The translations under genes were made by a program, and so were the position numbers. This document shows, one piece after another, positions 15,728-25,309 of a stretch of 64,000 bases of DNA; position 1 is the stretch's first letter, and every line of letters begins with the position of its first letter. Source of the stretch: Anoxynatronum buryatiense (lineage in GTDB: Bacteria > Bacillota > Clostridia > Peptostreptococcales > Tindalliaceae); the NCBI RefSeq assembly GCF_900182905.1, contig NZ_FXUF01000018.1, positions 1 to 64,000 of the forward strand, written 5' to 3'. The notes under the pieces are model-generated. The model worked only from the letters and a program-made list of their open reading frames with translations, made no database searches and was not told where the DNA came from.

Positions 15728-17458
15728 TTATAATTCTACCGGGTCACCGATCTGGTACTTTTCCATTTTATAGTAGAGATTTCGAATGGAAATGCCCAGG
15801 GCACTCGCTGTTTTGCTTCGGTTTCCGTGATAACTTCCAAGCGTTGCCAGAATGAGTTCACGTTCAGTGGCCTCCACCGCTTCTGCCAGTGTGACGGCAG
15901 TTTTAGCCGGGGTGAGTTCAATGTCAGATTTAACTGCGGCAGGCGCCAGATCGTTGTCAAAAAACTTGGGCAGATGCCGTTCCTCAAGCTCTGAATCAGT
16001 GACTTTCATGTTCACCATGGCTCGCCCCACGTAGTTTTGAAGCTCTCTCACATTACCTGGCCAGTGGTAGGCCAGCAGACGTTCCATCACCCGTGGCGAA
16101 ACCGCCTGGGCACTGCGCCCGTATTCCTGATTGTATTTCTGAACCATGCTCATGACCAGCGGCTGGATATCTTTTCTTCGGTCTCTCAGAGGTGGAATAA
16201 CAATGGGAATCACATTGAGACGGTAATAGAGATCTTCTCTGAAACGACCTGCCTCCACCGCCTTTTCCAAATTTGCATTAGTGGCAGCAATCACCCGGAC
16301 ATCCACGTTGATGGTGCGTGTGGAGCCCACCGGCATGATTTCTTTTTCCTGAAGCACTCTGAGCAGCTTTACCTGGGTACTCACTGGTATTTCAGCAATT
16401 TCATCCAGGAAAATAGTGCCATTGTGCGCCTCCAAAAATAAGCCGTTTTTGCCGCCCTTCCGCGCGCCTGTAAACGCTCCCTCTTCATAGCCAAATAATT
16501 CGCTTTCCAACAGATTTTCATTGATGGCTGCGCAGTTCACCCGAATAAACTGATTGTATCGCCTGTCTGAAAGGTTGTGAATGGCATGGGCAAAGAGTTC
16601 TTTGCCGGTGCCGCTTTCTCCCCGAAGCAGAATGCTGGCCGGCGTCATAGCCGCCTGTTTCCCTTTTTCCACCTGAAGGCGCGTTTTGGGATCCAGGGCA
16701 ATGATGTCGTCAAAAGTATACTTTGCTTCCAGTTTTCTGATGATCTGACGGGCCAGCATCAGTTCCCGGCTCAACTTCTTCATTTCTGTCAAATCCTGTA
16801 AGATACCCACGCTTCCCCTCAGCTCACCATCAACAATGATGGGAGCGGCACTGGCTATAATTTCTTTTTGATGTCTGCCCACAGTCAGGCGGGCATTGGA
16901 TATTGGTTTTTTTTCTTTGAGGACCCGCAAGTGAATGCTTTCGCCGTCGACAATATCAACAGTCACCGGCTTCCCGATAATTTCTTCCTGAGAAAGGCCT
17001 GTCAGCCGGGTATACGCCGGGTTAATGATGACATGAATGCCGTTTTCATCACAGACAGAAATGGCATCCTGCGTAGAATGCAGAATGCCTTCCAGAAGAC
17101 TTTGCATTTCCTTCAAACGGTCAATCTGGCGGCTGAGATCAGCCACTTCACTGACATCACGGAACACCGCCACTGCCCCTGTCACCTGGCCGTCCCGCAC
17201 CACCGGCACCCGGTTCACGATGATTTCCACACCACTGAGACGCTGACGCTGCTCCAGCTCGGCAACACCTGTTTCCATGACTTCAGGCAGCCGGCTTTCT
17301 GGAAAAACGGTGGTAACCGACTGCTGCAAAACGCTCGCAGCATGCCATCCTGTGATGATTTCTGCAGCCTGGTTGAAAAGAACGATTCGGTGATGGCGGT
17401 CGGTGGCCATCACCGCTTCTTTGGTGGTTTTCAAGATGGTTTCAATCATCCGGTCCAT
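15728..17458 (-). CDS. PAS-PAS sigma-54-dependent transcriptional activator (BkdR-like)
   Basis: A 576-residue activator. Two PAS domains (about 5-115 and 120-230), the second with DENGIHVIINPAYTRLTGLSQEEIIGKP, sense a signal. The AAA+ domain (about 250-485) has Walker A GESGTGKE, the sigma-54 contact loop GAFTGA and DEIAEIP. A Fis-type helix-turn-helix is at the C terminus (NRSKTASALGISIRNLYYKM). It probably activates the ptb-buk-vor operon from the three palindromes at 15646-15695, like BkdR for branched-chain acid catabolism in Bacillus. The start is at 17458; AAGGAG lies 12 nt upstream, slightly far. Confidence 0.95.
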   Translation of the reverse strand: MDRMIETILKTTKEAVMATDRHHRIVLFNQAAEIITGWHAASVLQQSVTTVFPESRLPEVMETGVAELEQRQRLSGVEIIVNRVPVVRDGQVTGAVAVFRDVSEVADLSRQIDRLKEMQSLLEGILHSTQDAISVCDENGIHVIINPAYTRLTGLSQEEIIGKPVTVDIVDGESIHLRVLKEKKPISNARLTVGRHQKEIIASAAPIIVDGELRGSVGILQDLTEMKKLSRELMLARQIIRKLEAKYTFDDIIALDPKTRLQVEKGKQAAMTPASILLRGESGTGKELFAHAIHNLSDRRYNQFIRVNCAAINENLLESELFGYEEGAFTGARKGGKNGLFLEAHNGTIFLDEIAEIPVSTQVKLLRVLQEKEIMPVGSTRTINVDVRVIAATNANLEKAVEAGRFREDLYYRLNVIPIVIPPLRDRRKDIQPLVMSMVQKYNQEYGRSAQAVSPRVMERLLAYHWPGNVRELQNYVGRAMVNMKVTDSELEERHLPKFFDNDLAPAAVKSDIELTPAKTAVTLAEAVEATERELILATLGSYHGNRSKTASALGISIRNLYYKMEKYQIGDPVEL

Positions 17459-17606
17459 GGCAGATTCAGTCTCCTTATGGCCTGTGGTTGCCAGGGTTTC
17501 CCTGGCTTAATCCACCACGGCTTTCATCTGGCGGCATCAATGTACATGGGCGTTATCCTGTCATGCGATACCCTGGTCACCGCACCCTTTCGCCTGTTCC
17601 TCTTTG

Positions 17607-18830
17607 TCATTCACGGGGGGTTAATTCCACTGAAAAAGATTCCGGTGAAATCGCCGTTGTGGCAATACTCATTTCCATATTCATGGGCAGTCGCACATCA
17701 GGTTCAATGAGATGAATCCCGGCTTCAAGGTCATCCAGATCGACATAGACCTGAATGGTGCGGGGGTCCAGATTTTCAATGATGCTTTCCAGTGCACGAA
17801 CCGTTATTTCCATCCGTTCCGGCAATGTTTCCTGCTCCAGCACCAAATCGGCAGACAGATTCATGATCCGATAGCTTTCCCGTTGCACCACATAGGTCTC
17901 TTCCAGCACCTCTTCCACATTGATGCGAACAATCACCGACTGGCGTTCAAAACCTCGCACCCCTTCAGGGAATGCCAGAAACACTTCAATTTCCTGACTT
18001 TCAGAAAGTTCTTCCAACACCAGTGATTCTGTGGAGATACGATTGATACCGGAAAGAAGGCCTGCCTGTCCCTGTATGGTCACATTGATTGGTTCGATCA
18101 CCGTGCTGACCACTTGATAATTTTCGGCTGTTTCAATGTCCAGGTTCATATCCACCGCCACCGACTTCAACTGGTCAACGGCAACAAACAAGTCAACTGA
18201 TGTGCTGCGCACATCCACCTGGTTCACTTCTTCACCCCGGCTGTTCACCGCCCGCAGGGGCAGACTCACCGACAGGTTTTCCTGCTGGTCTTCCAGTGTT
18301 AGCTGAGCCAACACCCGTTCCACAGAATTCACGTAGCTTTCAGGCCCCTCTATCCACACCAGGCTGGGCCGCAGCTCCGGTTCTCCCAGTACATACCCCG
18401 AGGCTGCCTGGCCTTCAATTTCGACAGAGACTTCTTTCTGACGGCTGATGATCCTTTCCAGTTCGATGGTGGCGAACTTGGGACTCCAGTCCACTTCCAC
18501 CCCTCCAGGTACGTTCACCTCAATGGGTATGGAGTTGACGCCTTCAGTATACCCCCTCAGGTCAAGACGTGCTTCAATCTGTTCCCGGGAAATACGATGC
18601 ACCTGATCCCGATTGCCTGTCAGACGCACCCGAATAGTGGGCTCCGGTTGTCCGAAAACCACCAGCCCCGATTGCCGAATCACCGACTCATTCACCAGCT
18701 GCACCGGTATATTCAGTTGTTCTGATGTCACCCGGGGATTAATGACACTCATCACATACAACCAGAGAATCATCGCAAAAAACACCGCAACGAGCTTGGC
18801 TGCCAAATTTCGATTCATGAGCTTAGTCAT
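17607..18830 (-). CDS. cdaR: CdaR-type YbbR-domain regulator of diadenylate cyclase
   Basis: A 407-residue protein with one N-terminal membrane helix (about 10-29, LAAKLVAVFFAMILWLYVM) and an extracytoplasmic series of about three to four YbbR repeats (recurrent V-x-V-x-L/I strands with NIxVxL and GYxVxG-type turns). CdaR homologues bind and modulate CdaA at the membrane. It overlaps the cdaA stop by 8 nt, with GTGGAGG 7 nt before its ATG inside cdaA. glmM normally comes next but is about 14 kb downstream here. Confidence 0.95.
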   Translation of the reverse strand: MTKLMNRNLAAKLVAVFFAMILWLYVMSVINPRVTSEQLNIPVQLVNESVIRQSGLVVFGQPEPTIRVRLTGNRDQVHRISREQIEARLDLRGYTEGVNSIPIEVNVPGGVEVDWSPKFATIELERIISRQKEVSVEIEGQAASGYVLGEPELRPSLVWIEGPESYVNSVERVLAQLTLEDQQENLSVSLPLRAVNSRGEEVNQVDVRSTSVDLFVAVDQLKSVAVDMNLDIETAENYQVVSTVIEPINVTIQGQAGLLSGINRISTESLVLEELSESQEIEVFLAFPEGVRGFERQSVIVRINVEEVLEETYVVQRESYRIMNLSADLVLEQETLPERMEITVRALESIIENLDPRTIQVYVDLDDLEAGIHLIEPDVRLPMNMEMSIATTAISPESFSVELTPRE

Positions 18831-19650
18831 TTTTACGCCTCCACTTATACTTCCAGAACTTCCACTGTTGGTTGTCTTTCATTTCGAAGCTGCTGTCAAT
18901 ACGTTTTTTTAGAGTATCCACATCCAGGTAGCGGGTAAGTTTGCCATTTTCAGCAATGGAAATAGCCCCGGTTTCTTCAGAAACAATGACCACCAGCGAA
19001 TCTGATTTTTCGGTGATCCCCAGGCCGGCCCGGTGACGGGTGCCCAGTTCTTTGTTCAGGTAGGTATTTTCAGTGAGGGGCAGAAAACAGCCCGCTGCCA
19101 TGATTTTGTTTTTTCGAATCACCACCGCCCCATCGTGCAGAGGGGTGTTGGGAATGAAAATATTAATTAAAAGTGCACGGGACACCAGTCCGGTGATCAG
19201 CGTGCCGGTTTCCACCACTTCATTAAGCCCGGTATCTTTCTCAATCACAATCAGTGCCCCGATTTTTTGGCGGGAAAGGGAAGCCGCCGCTTCTCCCACC
19301 TCTTCCACCAGCCGTTGAATTTCTTCCTGCTCAATATCCGCAATGGATTTTGTCAAAAACTTGGTGCGGCCGATATACTCCAGCGCCCGGCGCATTTCAG
19401 GCTGGAATACAATCAGAAGGGCAATCAGCCCCACTGTCATGGTGTTCCTTAAAATCCAATGAATCACATGGAGCTGCAGCACTTCGCTGAGGGGCGTGGC
19501 AACAAGCAACACTAATATACCCTTGATCAGCTGTTCTGCCCGGGTTTCACGAATCAAAGTATAGAGCTTGTAAAAAACAAAGGCCACAATGGCCATATCG
19601 ACAATATCCCAGATGCCAATATTTCGAAAAATGTTGATGATATCCTGCAT
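18823..19650 (-). CDS. cdaA: Diadenylate cyclase CdaA
   Basis: Makes c-di-AMP from two ATP. The ATG at 19650 gives 275 residues beginning MQDIINIFRNIGIWDIVDMA, the usual CdaA start, with AGAGGTGG 5 nt upstream; the reading frame stays open to 19773 but without support. Three membrane helices occupy about residues 10-80, followed by the DisA_N cyclase domain with LHDGAVV and the GTRHRAGLG motif. Forms one transcript with cdaR. The second messenger controls potassium and osmolyte homeostasis in Firmicutes. Confidence 0.96.
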   Translation of the reverse strand: MQDIINIFRNIGIWDIVDMAIVAFVFYKLYTLIRETRAEQLIKGILVLLVATPLSEVLQLHVIHWILRNTMTVGLIALLIVFQPEMRRALEYIGRTKFLTKSIADIEQEEIQRLVEEVGEAAASLSRQKIGALIVIEKDTGLNEVVETGTLITGLVSRALLINIFIPNTPLHDGAVVIRKNKIMAAGCFLPLTENTYLNKELGTRHRAGLGITEKSDSLVVIVSEETGAISIAENGKLTRYLDVDTLKKRIDSSFEMKDNQQWKFWKYKWRRKND

Positions 19651-19711
19651 GGAGTCCACCTCTGGTTTTCTTGGTGTCACGAATCGGTCATGATGCCATG
19701 ACTGCCCTTTC

Positions 19712-19717
19712 ATTATA
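19712..19717 (-). promoter_or_regulatory. Extended -10 of the cdaA promoter
   Basis: On the minus strand TGTTATAAT is an extended -10 (TG-N-TATAAT) about 60 nt upstream of the cdaA ATG. No good -35 is seen, which suits an extended -10 promoter. Confidence 0.55.
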
Positions 19718-19779
19718 ACATCTACCGTACAAAAAGATAAGGGTGATGAAAAAATGCATAAAACTGACATCACTATGCC

Positions 19780-20048
19780 AACTTATCAATTAACCGTGTC
19801 ATTCTCTCTCCTCCTGTATTGCCCGTCCAGTTAACGTGATTGTACCCACTGCGCCCGAACGAACTTCGCTTGTAGTCCACTCCACCATCTCTGTAAAGGA
19901 CGCTTAGCTGGTTTACTTGTCTGTTTCCCCATCACCATGCGTGGCTGAATAAATGAGATCATTTGACTACCTCATCGCTTGTGATCCCACCTCTTTCACC
20001 GGCCAATCCGCGTCTCCACAGATTCCGAAAAGTATTTTTATAAAAGGT
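19780..20048. other. Non-coding stretch between divergent cdaA and argG
   Basis: About 270 bases without a supported gene. Only short frames occur and no RNA gene or strong hairpin was recognised. The cdaA promoter is to the left and the argG promoter with its ARG box to the right. Confidence 0.5.
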
Positions 20049-20078
20049 ATTGCATTTTTATTCATATTCACGTATAAT
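20049..20078 (+). promoter_or_regulatory. argG promoter overlapped by an ARG box
   Basis: TTGCAT (20050-20055), a 17-nt spacer and TATAAT (20073-20078) form a good sigma-A promoter. Over the -35 lies ATTGCATTTTTATTCAT (20049-20065), whose reverse complement ATGAATAAAAATGCAAT matches the Bacillus ArgR/AhrC half-operator consensus CATGAATAAAAATKCAAK. Arginine-dependent repression of argG is expected. Confidence 0.88.
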
Positions 20079-20117
20079 ATCCATAAACATTTGAAAGATT
20101 GATGAGGAGGGACTACC

Positions 20118-21326
20118 ATGTCAAAAGAAAAAATTGTTCTGGCCTATTCCGGCGGCCTTGATACATCTGTTATTCTAAAGTGGCTGCAAACCCATTATAA
20201 CTATGATGTTATCACTGTTTGTGTGGATGTGGGTCAGGAAGAGGATCTGGAAGAAGTGTACCAAAAGGCCCTAAACACCGGTGCCATTAAAGCCTATACA
20301 GCCGATGTCACAAAAGAGTTCATCACCGATTATGTATACCCCACCCTGAAAGCCGGGGCCATTTACGAAGATGACTATCTACTGGGAACTTCTTTCGCCC
20401 GGCCATTAATGGGTAAAGTGCTGGTGGAAATTGCTGAAAAAGAAGGCGCCGTCGGCATCGCACATGGCTGCACCGGAAAAGGAAATGACCAGGTACGTTT
20501 TGAAACCACTGTGAAAGCGTTGAATCCCCATTTGAAAATTATTGCTCCCTGGCGAACCTGGGATTTGAAATCCCGTGAAGACTGCATTGATTTTGCCACC
20601 GAGCATGGTATTCCCATTCCTGTGACGAAGAAAGACATTTACAGCCGCGACCGCAATATTTGGCATCTCAGCCATGAGGGTGGCAATCTGGAAGATCCGT
20701 GGAACGAACACGAACAGTCCATCTATAAAATGACCACCCCTCCCGAGCAGGCCCCCGACGAGCCCACCTACGTGGAAATTGAGTTCGAAGCCGGTATTCC
20801 AGTAGCCGTTGACGGCGAAAAGCTGGACCCGGTGACAATGCTGAAGAAGCTGAATAAAATTGGCGGTGCCAACGGCGTTGGTGTCATTGATATCGTTGAA
20901 AACCGACTGGTGGGCATGAAATCCCGCGGGGTTTACGAGACTCCTGGCGGCACCCTGCTTTTCGAGGCCCATAAAATTCTCGAAAAACTGACGCTGGATC
21001 GCATGACCCTGAGCTTCAAAAAGACAGTGGCAGAGAAGTATGCCCAGATGGTATATGATGGTCTTTGGTTTACACCCCTGAAAGATGCGCTGGATAAGTT
21101 TGTTGACAGCACTCAGGAAACCGTCACCGGAAAAGTGAAGCTGAAGCTTTACAAGGGTAGCTGCATGAACGCAGGTTCTTCTTCTCCCAACTCTCTTTAT
21201 AATGAAGAGTTTGTTACTTTTGGTGAGGATGAAGTGTATAACCAGTATGATGCAGAAGGCTTTATCAACCTGTTCTCGCTGCCACTGAAAATTCGCGCCA
21301 TCATGAACGAAAAAAAATCTCAGTAG
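20118..21326 (+). CDS. argG: Argininosuccinate synthase
   Basis: Joins citrulline and aspartate with ATP to form argininosuccinate. The protein has 402 residues. The ATP-binding N terminus [18 protein letters not shown] is diagnostic, followed by [37 protein letters not shown] and [18 protein letters not shown]. The start has GAGGAGGG upstream. argH does not follow; the gene is alone and ends in a strong terminator. In an arginine fermenter it may serve biosynthesis when arginine is scarce. Confidence 0.98.
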   Translation: MSKEKIVLAYSGGLDTSVILKWLQTHYNYDVITVCVDVGQEEDLEEVYQKALNTGAIKAYTADVTKEFITDYVYPTLKAGAIYEDDYLLGTSFARPLMGKVLVEIAEKEGAVGIAHGCTGKGNDQVRFETTVKALNPHLKIIAPWRTWDLKSREDCIDFATEHGIPIPVTKKDIYSRDRNIWHLSHEGGNLEDPWNEHEQSIYKMTTPPEQAPDEPTYVEIEFEAGIPVAVDGEKLDPVTMLKKLNKIGGANGVGVIDIVENRLVGMKSRGVYETPGGTLLFEAHKILEKLTLDRMTLSFKKTVAEKYAQMVYDGLWFTPLKDALDKFVDSTQETVTGKVKLKLYKGSCMNAGSSSPNSLYNEEFVTFGEDEVYNQYDAEGFINLFSLPLKIRAIMNEKKSQ

Positions 21327-21336
21327 TCCTCCCTTC

Positions 21337-21381
21337 TTAAAAGCGGGAAGCCCTTCACATCGAGGGCTTCCCGCTTTTTTA
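21337..21381. terminator. Bidirectional terminator between argG and the dipeptidase gene
   Basis: AAAAGCGGGAAGCCCT pairs with AGGGCTTCCCGCTTTT around a short loop, with T6 on the plus strand for argG and TTTTAAG on the minus strand for the convergent dipeptidase gene. Confidence 0.9.
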
Positions 21382-21457
21382 CACCTTGTTTCGCTTTTTC
21401 CGCCGGCCATTGACGGCCATTAAAACGGCGTGGTGAACCTCTTTTGGGGGATTCCAG

Positions 21458-22420
21458 CTATCCTGCAAGAACCTTTTCATACAGACTCACAAAGTTTTCG
21501 TAGGCAATTTTTTCGATGTCACTTGTCTGATAGCCCCTTTTTTTCAGTTGCTGCAGCACAGCTCCGGCAGCAGACACGTTTTCAAGCCCGCAGGTTTCCA
21601 GAACATCTGCGGGATCTTTGCCGGGGTCAAGCGGAAGAAAATCACAAAAATCGAAACCCAGTGCCACCTGACTGATACCAACCAGCTCCACCAGGTATTC
21701 AATCTGATCGATGTAGTGGTTCAGACTGGGATGCTTTTCATGAAGAAAATCTGGCCAGGCATTCACCCCTATCACCCCTCCGGCCTCTCCAATGGCTTTG
21801 ATCTGATCATCTTTCAAATTCCGGGGATGCCGGCACAGGGTCCATGCATTGGAATGCGAAGCCATCACCGGTTTTTGGGTGATCTTCATCAAGTCCCAGA
21901 AACTGGTTTCATTTAGATGGGAGACGTCCACCAGCATCCCCACAGCCTCCATGAAACTCACCACTTCTTTTCCCCGGTCGGTCAATCCCCGCTGCGGGGT
22001 TCCTTCCACTCCCGTTGCCAGCAGATTCTCCTCATTCCATGTGAGGCTGGCACAACGAACACCCGCCTCGTAAAGCCTGCTCATCCAGTTAAGATCCTTC
22101 CCAATGGCCGACAATCCTTCCATGCCCATCACCAGCGCCAGTTTCTGTTGTTGCTCTGCAAGGCGGAAGTCAACCGAATGCTTCACCATCTGCACATCCA
22201 ATGCTGCCTGTGTCAACTCATTATTGACATGCGTCAGTGCCTGTTGAATGTCCTCCGGCCCGGCCTTTCCCGGCTCAAGCCACAGGGCAAAGTTGGCAGC
22301 AGTCACACCCCCCTGCTGCAACTTATCCCAATGGTATCTCCTGATAACCGTTTCTTCACCCCGACTTCTCTTATCCGCAATGTCTGCGGGAATATCTGTG
22401 TGACCGTCAAAGATCTTCAT
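21458..22420 (-). CDS. Membrane dipeptidase family (M19) metallopeptidase
   Basis: A 320-residue renal-dipeptidase-type enzyme. The N terminus FDGHTDIPADI carries the first metal ligands (HxD). Other landmarks are LVMGMEG, VRCASLTWNEEN, the zinc-ligand region VDVSHLNETSFWD, VMASHSNAW and GVIGVNAWPDFL, with LGFDFCDF near the end. Members hydrolyse dipeptides, some with D-residues, in the cytosol or at the surface; no signal peptide is seen. Monocistronic, convergent with argG and divergent from the B12 gene. Confidence 0.92.
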   Translation of the reverse strand: MKIFDGHTDIPADIADKRSRGEETVIRRYHWDKLQQGGVTAANFALWLEPGKAGPEDIQQALTHVNNELTQAALDVQMVKHSVDFRLAEQQQKLALVMGMEGLSAIGKDLNWMSRLYEAGVRCASLTWNEENLLATGVEGTPQRGLTDRGKEVVSFMEAVGMLVDVSHLNETSFWDLMKITQKPVMASHSNAWTLCRHPRNLKDDQIKAIGEAGGVIGVNAWPDFLHEKHPSLNHYIDQIEYLVELVGISQVALGFDFCDFLPLDPGKDPADVLETCGLENVSAAGAVLQQLKKRGYQTSDIEKIAYENFVSLYEKVLAG

Positions 22421-22607
22421 GCTGTTGCCTCCTGCCTTAAATGATTTTTTCGCATCTCATCTGACAACTAACCCGGCCGACGCCAGACACTGTCACTGCT
22501 GTTATTCTACCATAATGACATTCCCATCGGTTGAATGATATGGTTTTCATGACAGGAAAATGTTATGATGAGGTTAATCCTTGGCTTCCGTGAAAGGAGC
22601 TTATCCG

Positions 22608-23681
22608 ATGATTAATCGATTTCTCTGGCTGGAACATCTTCGCAGCCAGCGTTCCCGAATTGTGACTACCATTCTCCGCCATATGTATCAATCGGATTTT
22701 CACCTCATGGATGATGAGACCCATCTTCAGGCGACGAATGATGCCAATTTTCACCTGGACAATCTATTCACATCAATCGAAATTGAAAGTCAAGCTCTTT
22801 TCAATGCCTACGCCCAATGGGCCGCTGAGTTGATGACTCACCCAAACTCTTCTTTCATCACACCTACTGATTTTTTTGAAGTGGTCATGGAAGTTTTGTT
22901 GCAGGAAGTGGACGACATTCATTTTACCACCGCCCATTACCAACGCATCAAAGAAATCATTTCCCAGGGTTTTGCTCACATGAAGTCAAACACTGGTTCA
23001 GCGTCTGCCGCAGAAGCACCAGCAACGCCTCTCCAGGATGAGCTGACACGATACACCCGGCATTTACTGGCTTCCGACCGATCCGGAGCGGCCAAACTGG
23101 TTCAGCAGTTGCTTCAGAATGGCGTGGATGTGAAAGACCTTTATCGCCACCTTTTCCATCCTTTTCAAATTGAACTGGGGCGCCTGTGGCAGGCAAATAA
23201 AATCAACGTCGCACAGGAACACTTCGCCACTGCAGCCACCCAGTATATTATGTCATTATTGTACGACCATATTCTTTCTCTTCCCAAAGGCGACAAAGTT
23301 TTTCTGGCCACCTGTGTTTCCGGTGAACTTCATGAAATGGGCATCCGAATGGTTTGTGATTATCTGGAATGCCTCCATTGGAACACCCACTATCTGGGAG
23401 CCAACATGCCTGAGTCAGCTGTGATTCAGGCGGTCATGGAAAATCAGCCTGACGTGATAGCCATTTCCTGCACCATGATGTACCACATACCCAAAGCAAG
23501 TCATTTGATACAGCGTTTAAGGAAGGCTGATATTCCCATTCCCATACTGGTGGGCGGGTATCCCTTCAACATCGATCCCCTGCTGTGGCATAAAACCGGC
23601 GCCAATGGCACTGCCGGCAGCTTTGATGCCATTTACGATACCATCGAAACACTGACAGGAGGCGAAGTTCTTGAGATCTGA
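22608..23681 (+). CDS. CarH-like cobalamin-binding photoreceptor-type protein
   Basis: A 357-residue protein. The C-terminal half (about 145-355) has a four-helix cap with the W-x9-EH signature (W194, E204, H205 in LWQANKINVAQEHF) and a B12 Rossmann domain with GELHEMG (E240-x-H242-x2-G), the ExHxxG cobalamin ligand motif. The W-x9-EH motif is characteristic of AdoCbl photoreceptors such as CarH. Instead of a MerR DNA-binding head there is an N-terminal ~125-residue helical domain of unknown type. The ATG at 22608 has AAGGAG 8 nt upstream. Its stop overlaps a histidine kinase gene, suggesting a sensor-kinase pair. Confidence 0.85.
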   Translation: MINRFLWLEHLRSQRSRIVTTILRHMYQSDFHLMDDETHLQATNDANFHLDNLFTSIEIESQALFNAYAQWAAELMTHPNSSFITPTDFFEVVMEVLLQEVDDIHFTTAHYQRIKEIISQGFAHMKSNTGSASAAEAPATPLQDELTRYTRHLLASDRSGAAKLVQQLLQNGVDVKDLYRHLFHPFQIELGRLWQANKINVAQEHFATAATQYIMSLLYDHILSLPKGDKVFLATCVSGELHEMGIRMVCDYLECLHWNTHYLGANMPESAVIQAVMENQPDVIAISCTMMYHIPKASHLIQRLRKADIPIPILVGGYPFNIDPLLWHKTGANGTAGSFDAIYDTIETLTGGEVLEI

Positions 23682-24891
23682 AAACCAATCAGGTCACCAA
23701 TGGTGTGTTTTTCTCTGCGATGCGGCGTTTCACATCAACCATATTCTGGGTCTGCAAGAGATCTCTTTCTCCCTTCGACCCGGCGATTCTATGGCACAGA
23801 TCATTGCTCCCGATTGTCTGGAACGATACTTCACCTTTATTCATGAAGCACAAAATAAGAAATCTGTTTTTTTTCATGAGATACCTGTCATCGACAGTGA
23901 GAACAAACCTTTACTCCTCGATTTCAGCTGCATCTGCCATAATGATCTTTATCTGGTGGCGGGAACTTCAAGAGAAATGGATCTTTGTGAAGAACTTGTC
24001 CAAATCAATCATGAGCTGACTCAAACACTTCGAAACAGAATAAAGACCGAAGTGCCTCCTGCCGATTATATGGAGCAAATGAGCGGCCTTAACAACGAGC
24101 TCATCAACATGAAACGGGAGCTGATGAAAAAAAATGCAGCCATCTCCCGGTTGCTGGATCAAAAAGAAGCACTTAACTCACAACTGCAGGAGCTTATTGA
24201 TACCAGGGACCTTCTCTTCTCCATCATTGCCCACGACCTCCGCTCCCCCTTATCCAGCGTCATCAATTTGATGAGCCTTGTTTCCATTGATCAAGGCAGT
24301 TATGAGGATGCCATGAAAGCAGGCCTTTTTCGAACCGTTCAACAAACCACTGCCAAGACAATGCAGTTTTTGGAGGATTTGCTTCAATGGTATCGCTATT
24401 CTCAGAATAATGACCTGGTGCAACCCTTACAGATGGATGCCGGCGAACTTGCAAATGAAGCCCTGTCTCACTTTAAGGAAGAAGCCGACCGCAAGCAGGT
24501 TCGATTGAAGGTGTTCGGTAACGATACCAGCGTGTATGCAGATCGGCAAATGATTGCCGCGGCACTTCGCAACCTGGTGTCCAACGCCATCAAATACACC
24601 GAATCCGGGGGAAGTATCACAGTCGAATACCGGGGCGATGGCCAGTATTGTCAGTTTAGTGTTATTGACACCGGCGTGGGTATACCTGCCCATCGACTGG
24701 ATTCACTTTTTGACATCAAAGCCAATAAGTCAACCCCAGGGGTTTCCGGCGAGCAGGGAGCTGGTTTCGGGCTGGTGCTGACCCGATTGATGGTGGAAAA
24801 AAATCGGGGAAGTCTGAAAGCCTACAGCGAACCGGGACAGGGCACCCGTATTTGTCTCACCCTGCCGGCAAACCAGGATGCTCAGACATAA
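23671..24891 (+). CDS. Cytosolic PAS-type sensor histidine kinase
   Basis: A 406-residue kinase without membrane helices. A degenerate PAS-like N terminus (about 10-100) is followed by a coiled coil (about 105-180), the HisKA H-box SIIAHDLRSPLS (His188), and the HATPase domain with NLVSNAIKYT, DTGVGIP and GAGFGLVLTRLM. The start is TTG at 23671 with GGAGG 8 nt upstream, inside the B12 gene end (11-nt overlap). No response regulator is encoded nearby. The B12 protein is the likely upstream signal input. Confidence 0.92.
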   Translation: MRSENQSGHQWCVFLCDAAFHINHILGLQEISFSLRPGDSMAQIIAPDCLERYFTFIHEAQNKKSVFFHEIPVIDSENKPLLLDFSCICHNDLYLVAGTSREMDLCEELVQINHELTQTLRNRIKTEVPPADYMEQMSGLNNELINMKRELMKKNAAISRLLDQKEALNSQLQELIDTRDLLFSIIAHDLRSPLSSVINLMSLVSIDQGSYEDAMKAGLFRTVQQTTAKTMQFLEDLLQWYRYSQNNDLVQPLQMDAGELANEALSHFKEEADRKQVRLKVFGNDTSVYADRQMIAAALRNLVSNAIKYTESGGSITVEYRGDGQYCQFSVIDTGVGIPAHRLDSLFDIKANKSTPGVSGEQGAGFGLVLTRLMVEKNRGSLKAYSEPGQGTRICLTLPANQDAQT

Positions 24892-25059
24892 AATGAATCA
24901 TACCCTCTCCAACCCCAGCCGCTGTTTTTGACACAGTGGTTTTTTGTCAAACGCTGCCCGAAGAATCGTTGCTCGTTTCTGTGAACACTCTGCGAATTGT
25001 CAGAATGCCCTCAAAGAACATGGCGGCTTTACAACTTTTTACCGAATTAACAGAAACAG
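24892..25059. other. Non-coding stretch after the kinase gene
   Basis: About 170 bases with no supported gene and no convincing terminator. A weak inverted repeat TTTGACA/TGTCAAA occurs near 24930-24955. The etfB promoter starts at its right edge. Confidence 0.4.
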
Positions 25060-25088
25060 TTGACCAGTGATTCTTCCTACATTATACT
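25060..25088 (+). promoter_or_regulatory. etfBA operon promoter with a ~215-nt leader
   Basis: TTGACC (25060-25065), a 17-nt spacer and TATACT (25083-25088). The transcript would have a leader of about 215 nt before etfB. I recognise no riboswitch class in that leader. Confidence 0.7.
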
Positions 25089-25309
25089 GGTCTAAACCCA
25101 CCAGGTGAATTTTTTTTCATTTGCCTGTTTTTTTATTCTCATCGCTTTTATCAGGCAGTGCGGCGAATTGGTAAATTGCCGGCATCTGCCTCCATTTTGT
25201 TTGACAAATGAACCACTTGCCGAATCGAGTTCAACGTTCGGGAAACGGCTGAAACGAAGCCACACCATCATCAAAGCCATATAGAGATCAGACTAAAGGA
25301 GGTGTTCCG

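Noticed and set aside
16868-17710. 280-codon plus-strand open frame
   Set aside because: Antisense to the sigma-54 activator PAS domains and the end of cdaR.
20406-21410. 334-codon minus-strand open frame
   Set aside because: Antisense to argG; composition is that of a complement frame.
25089-25309. Riboswitch in the long etfB leader
   Set aside because: No known aptamer pattern was recognised; left as an unexplained leader.
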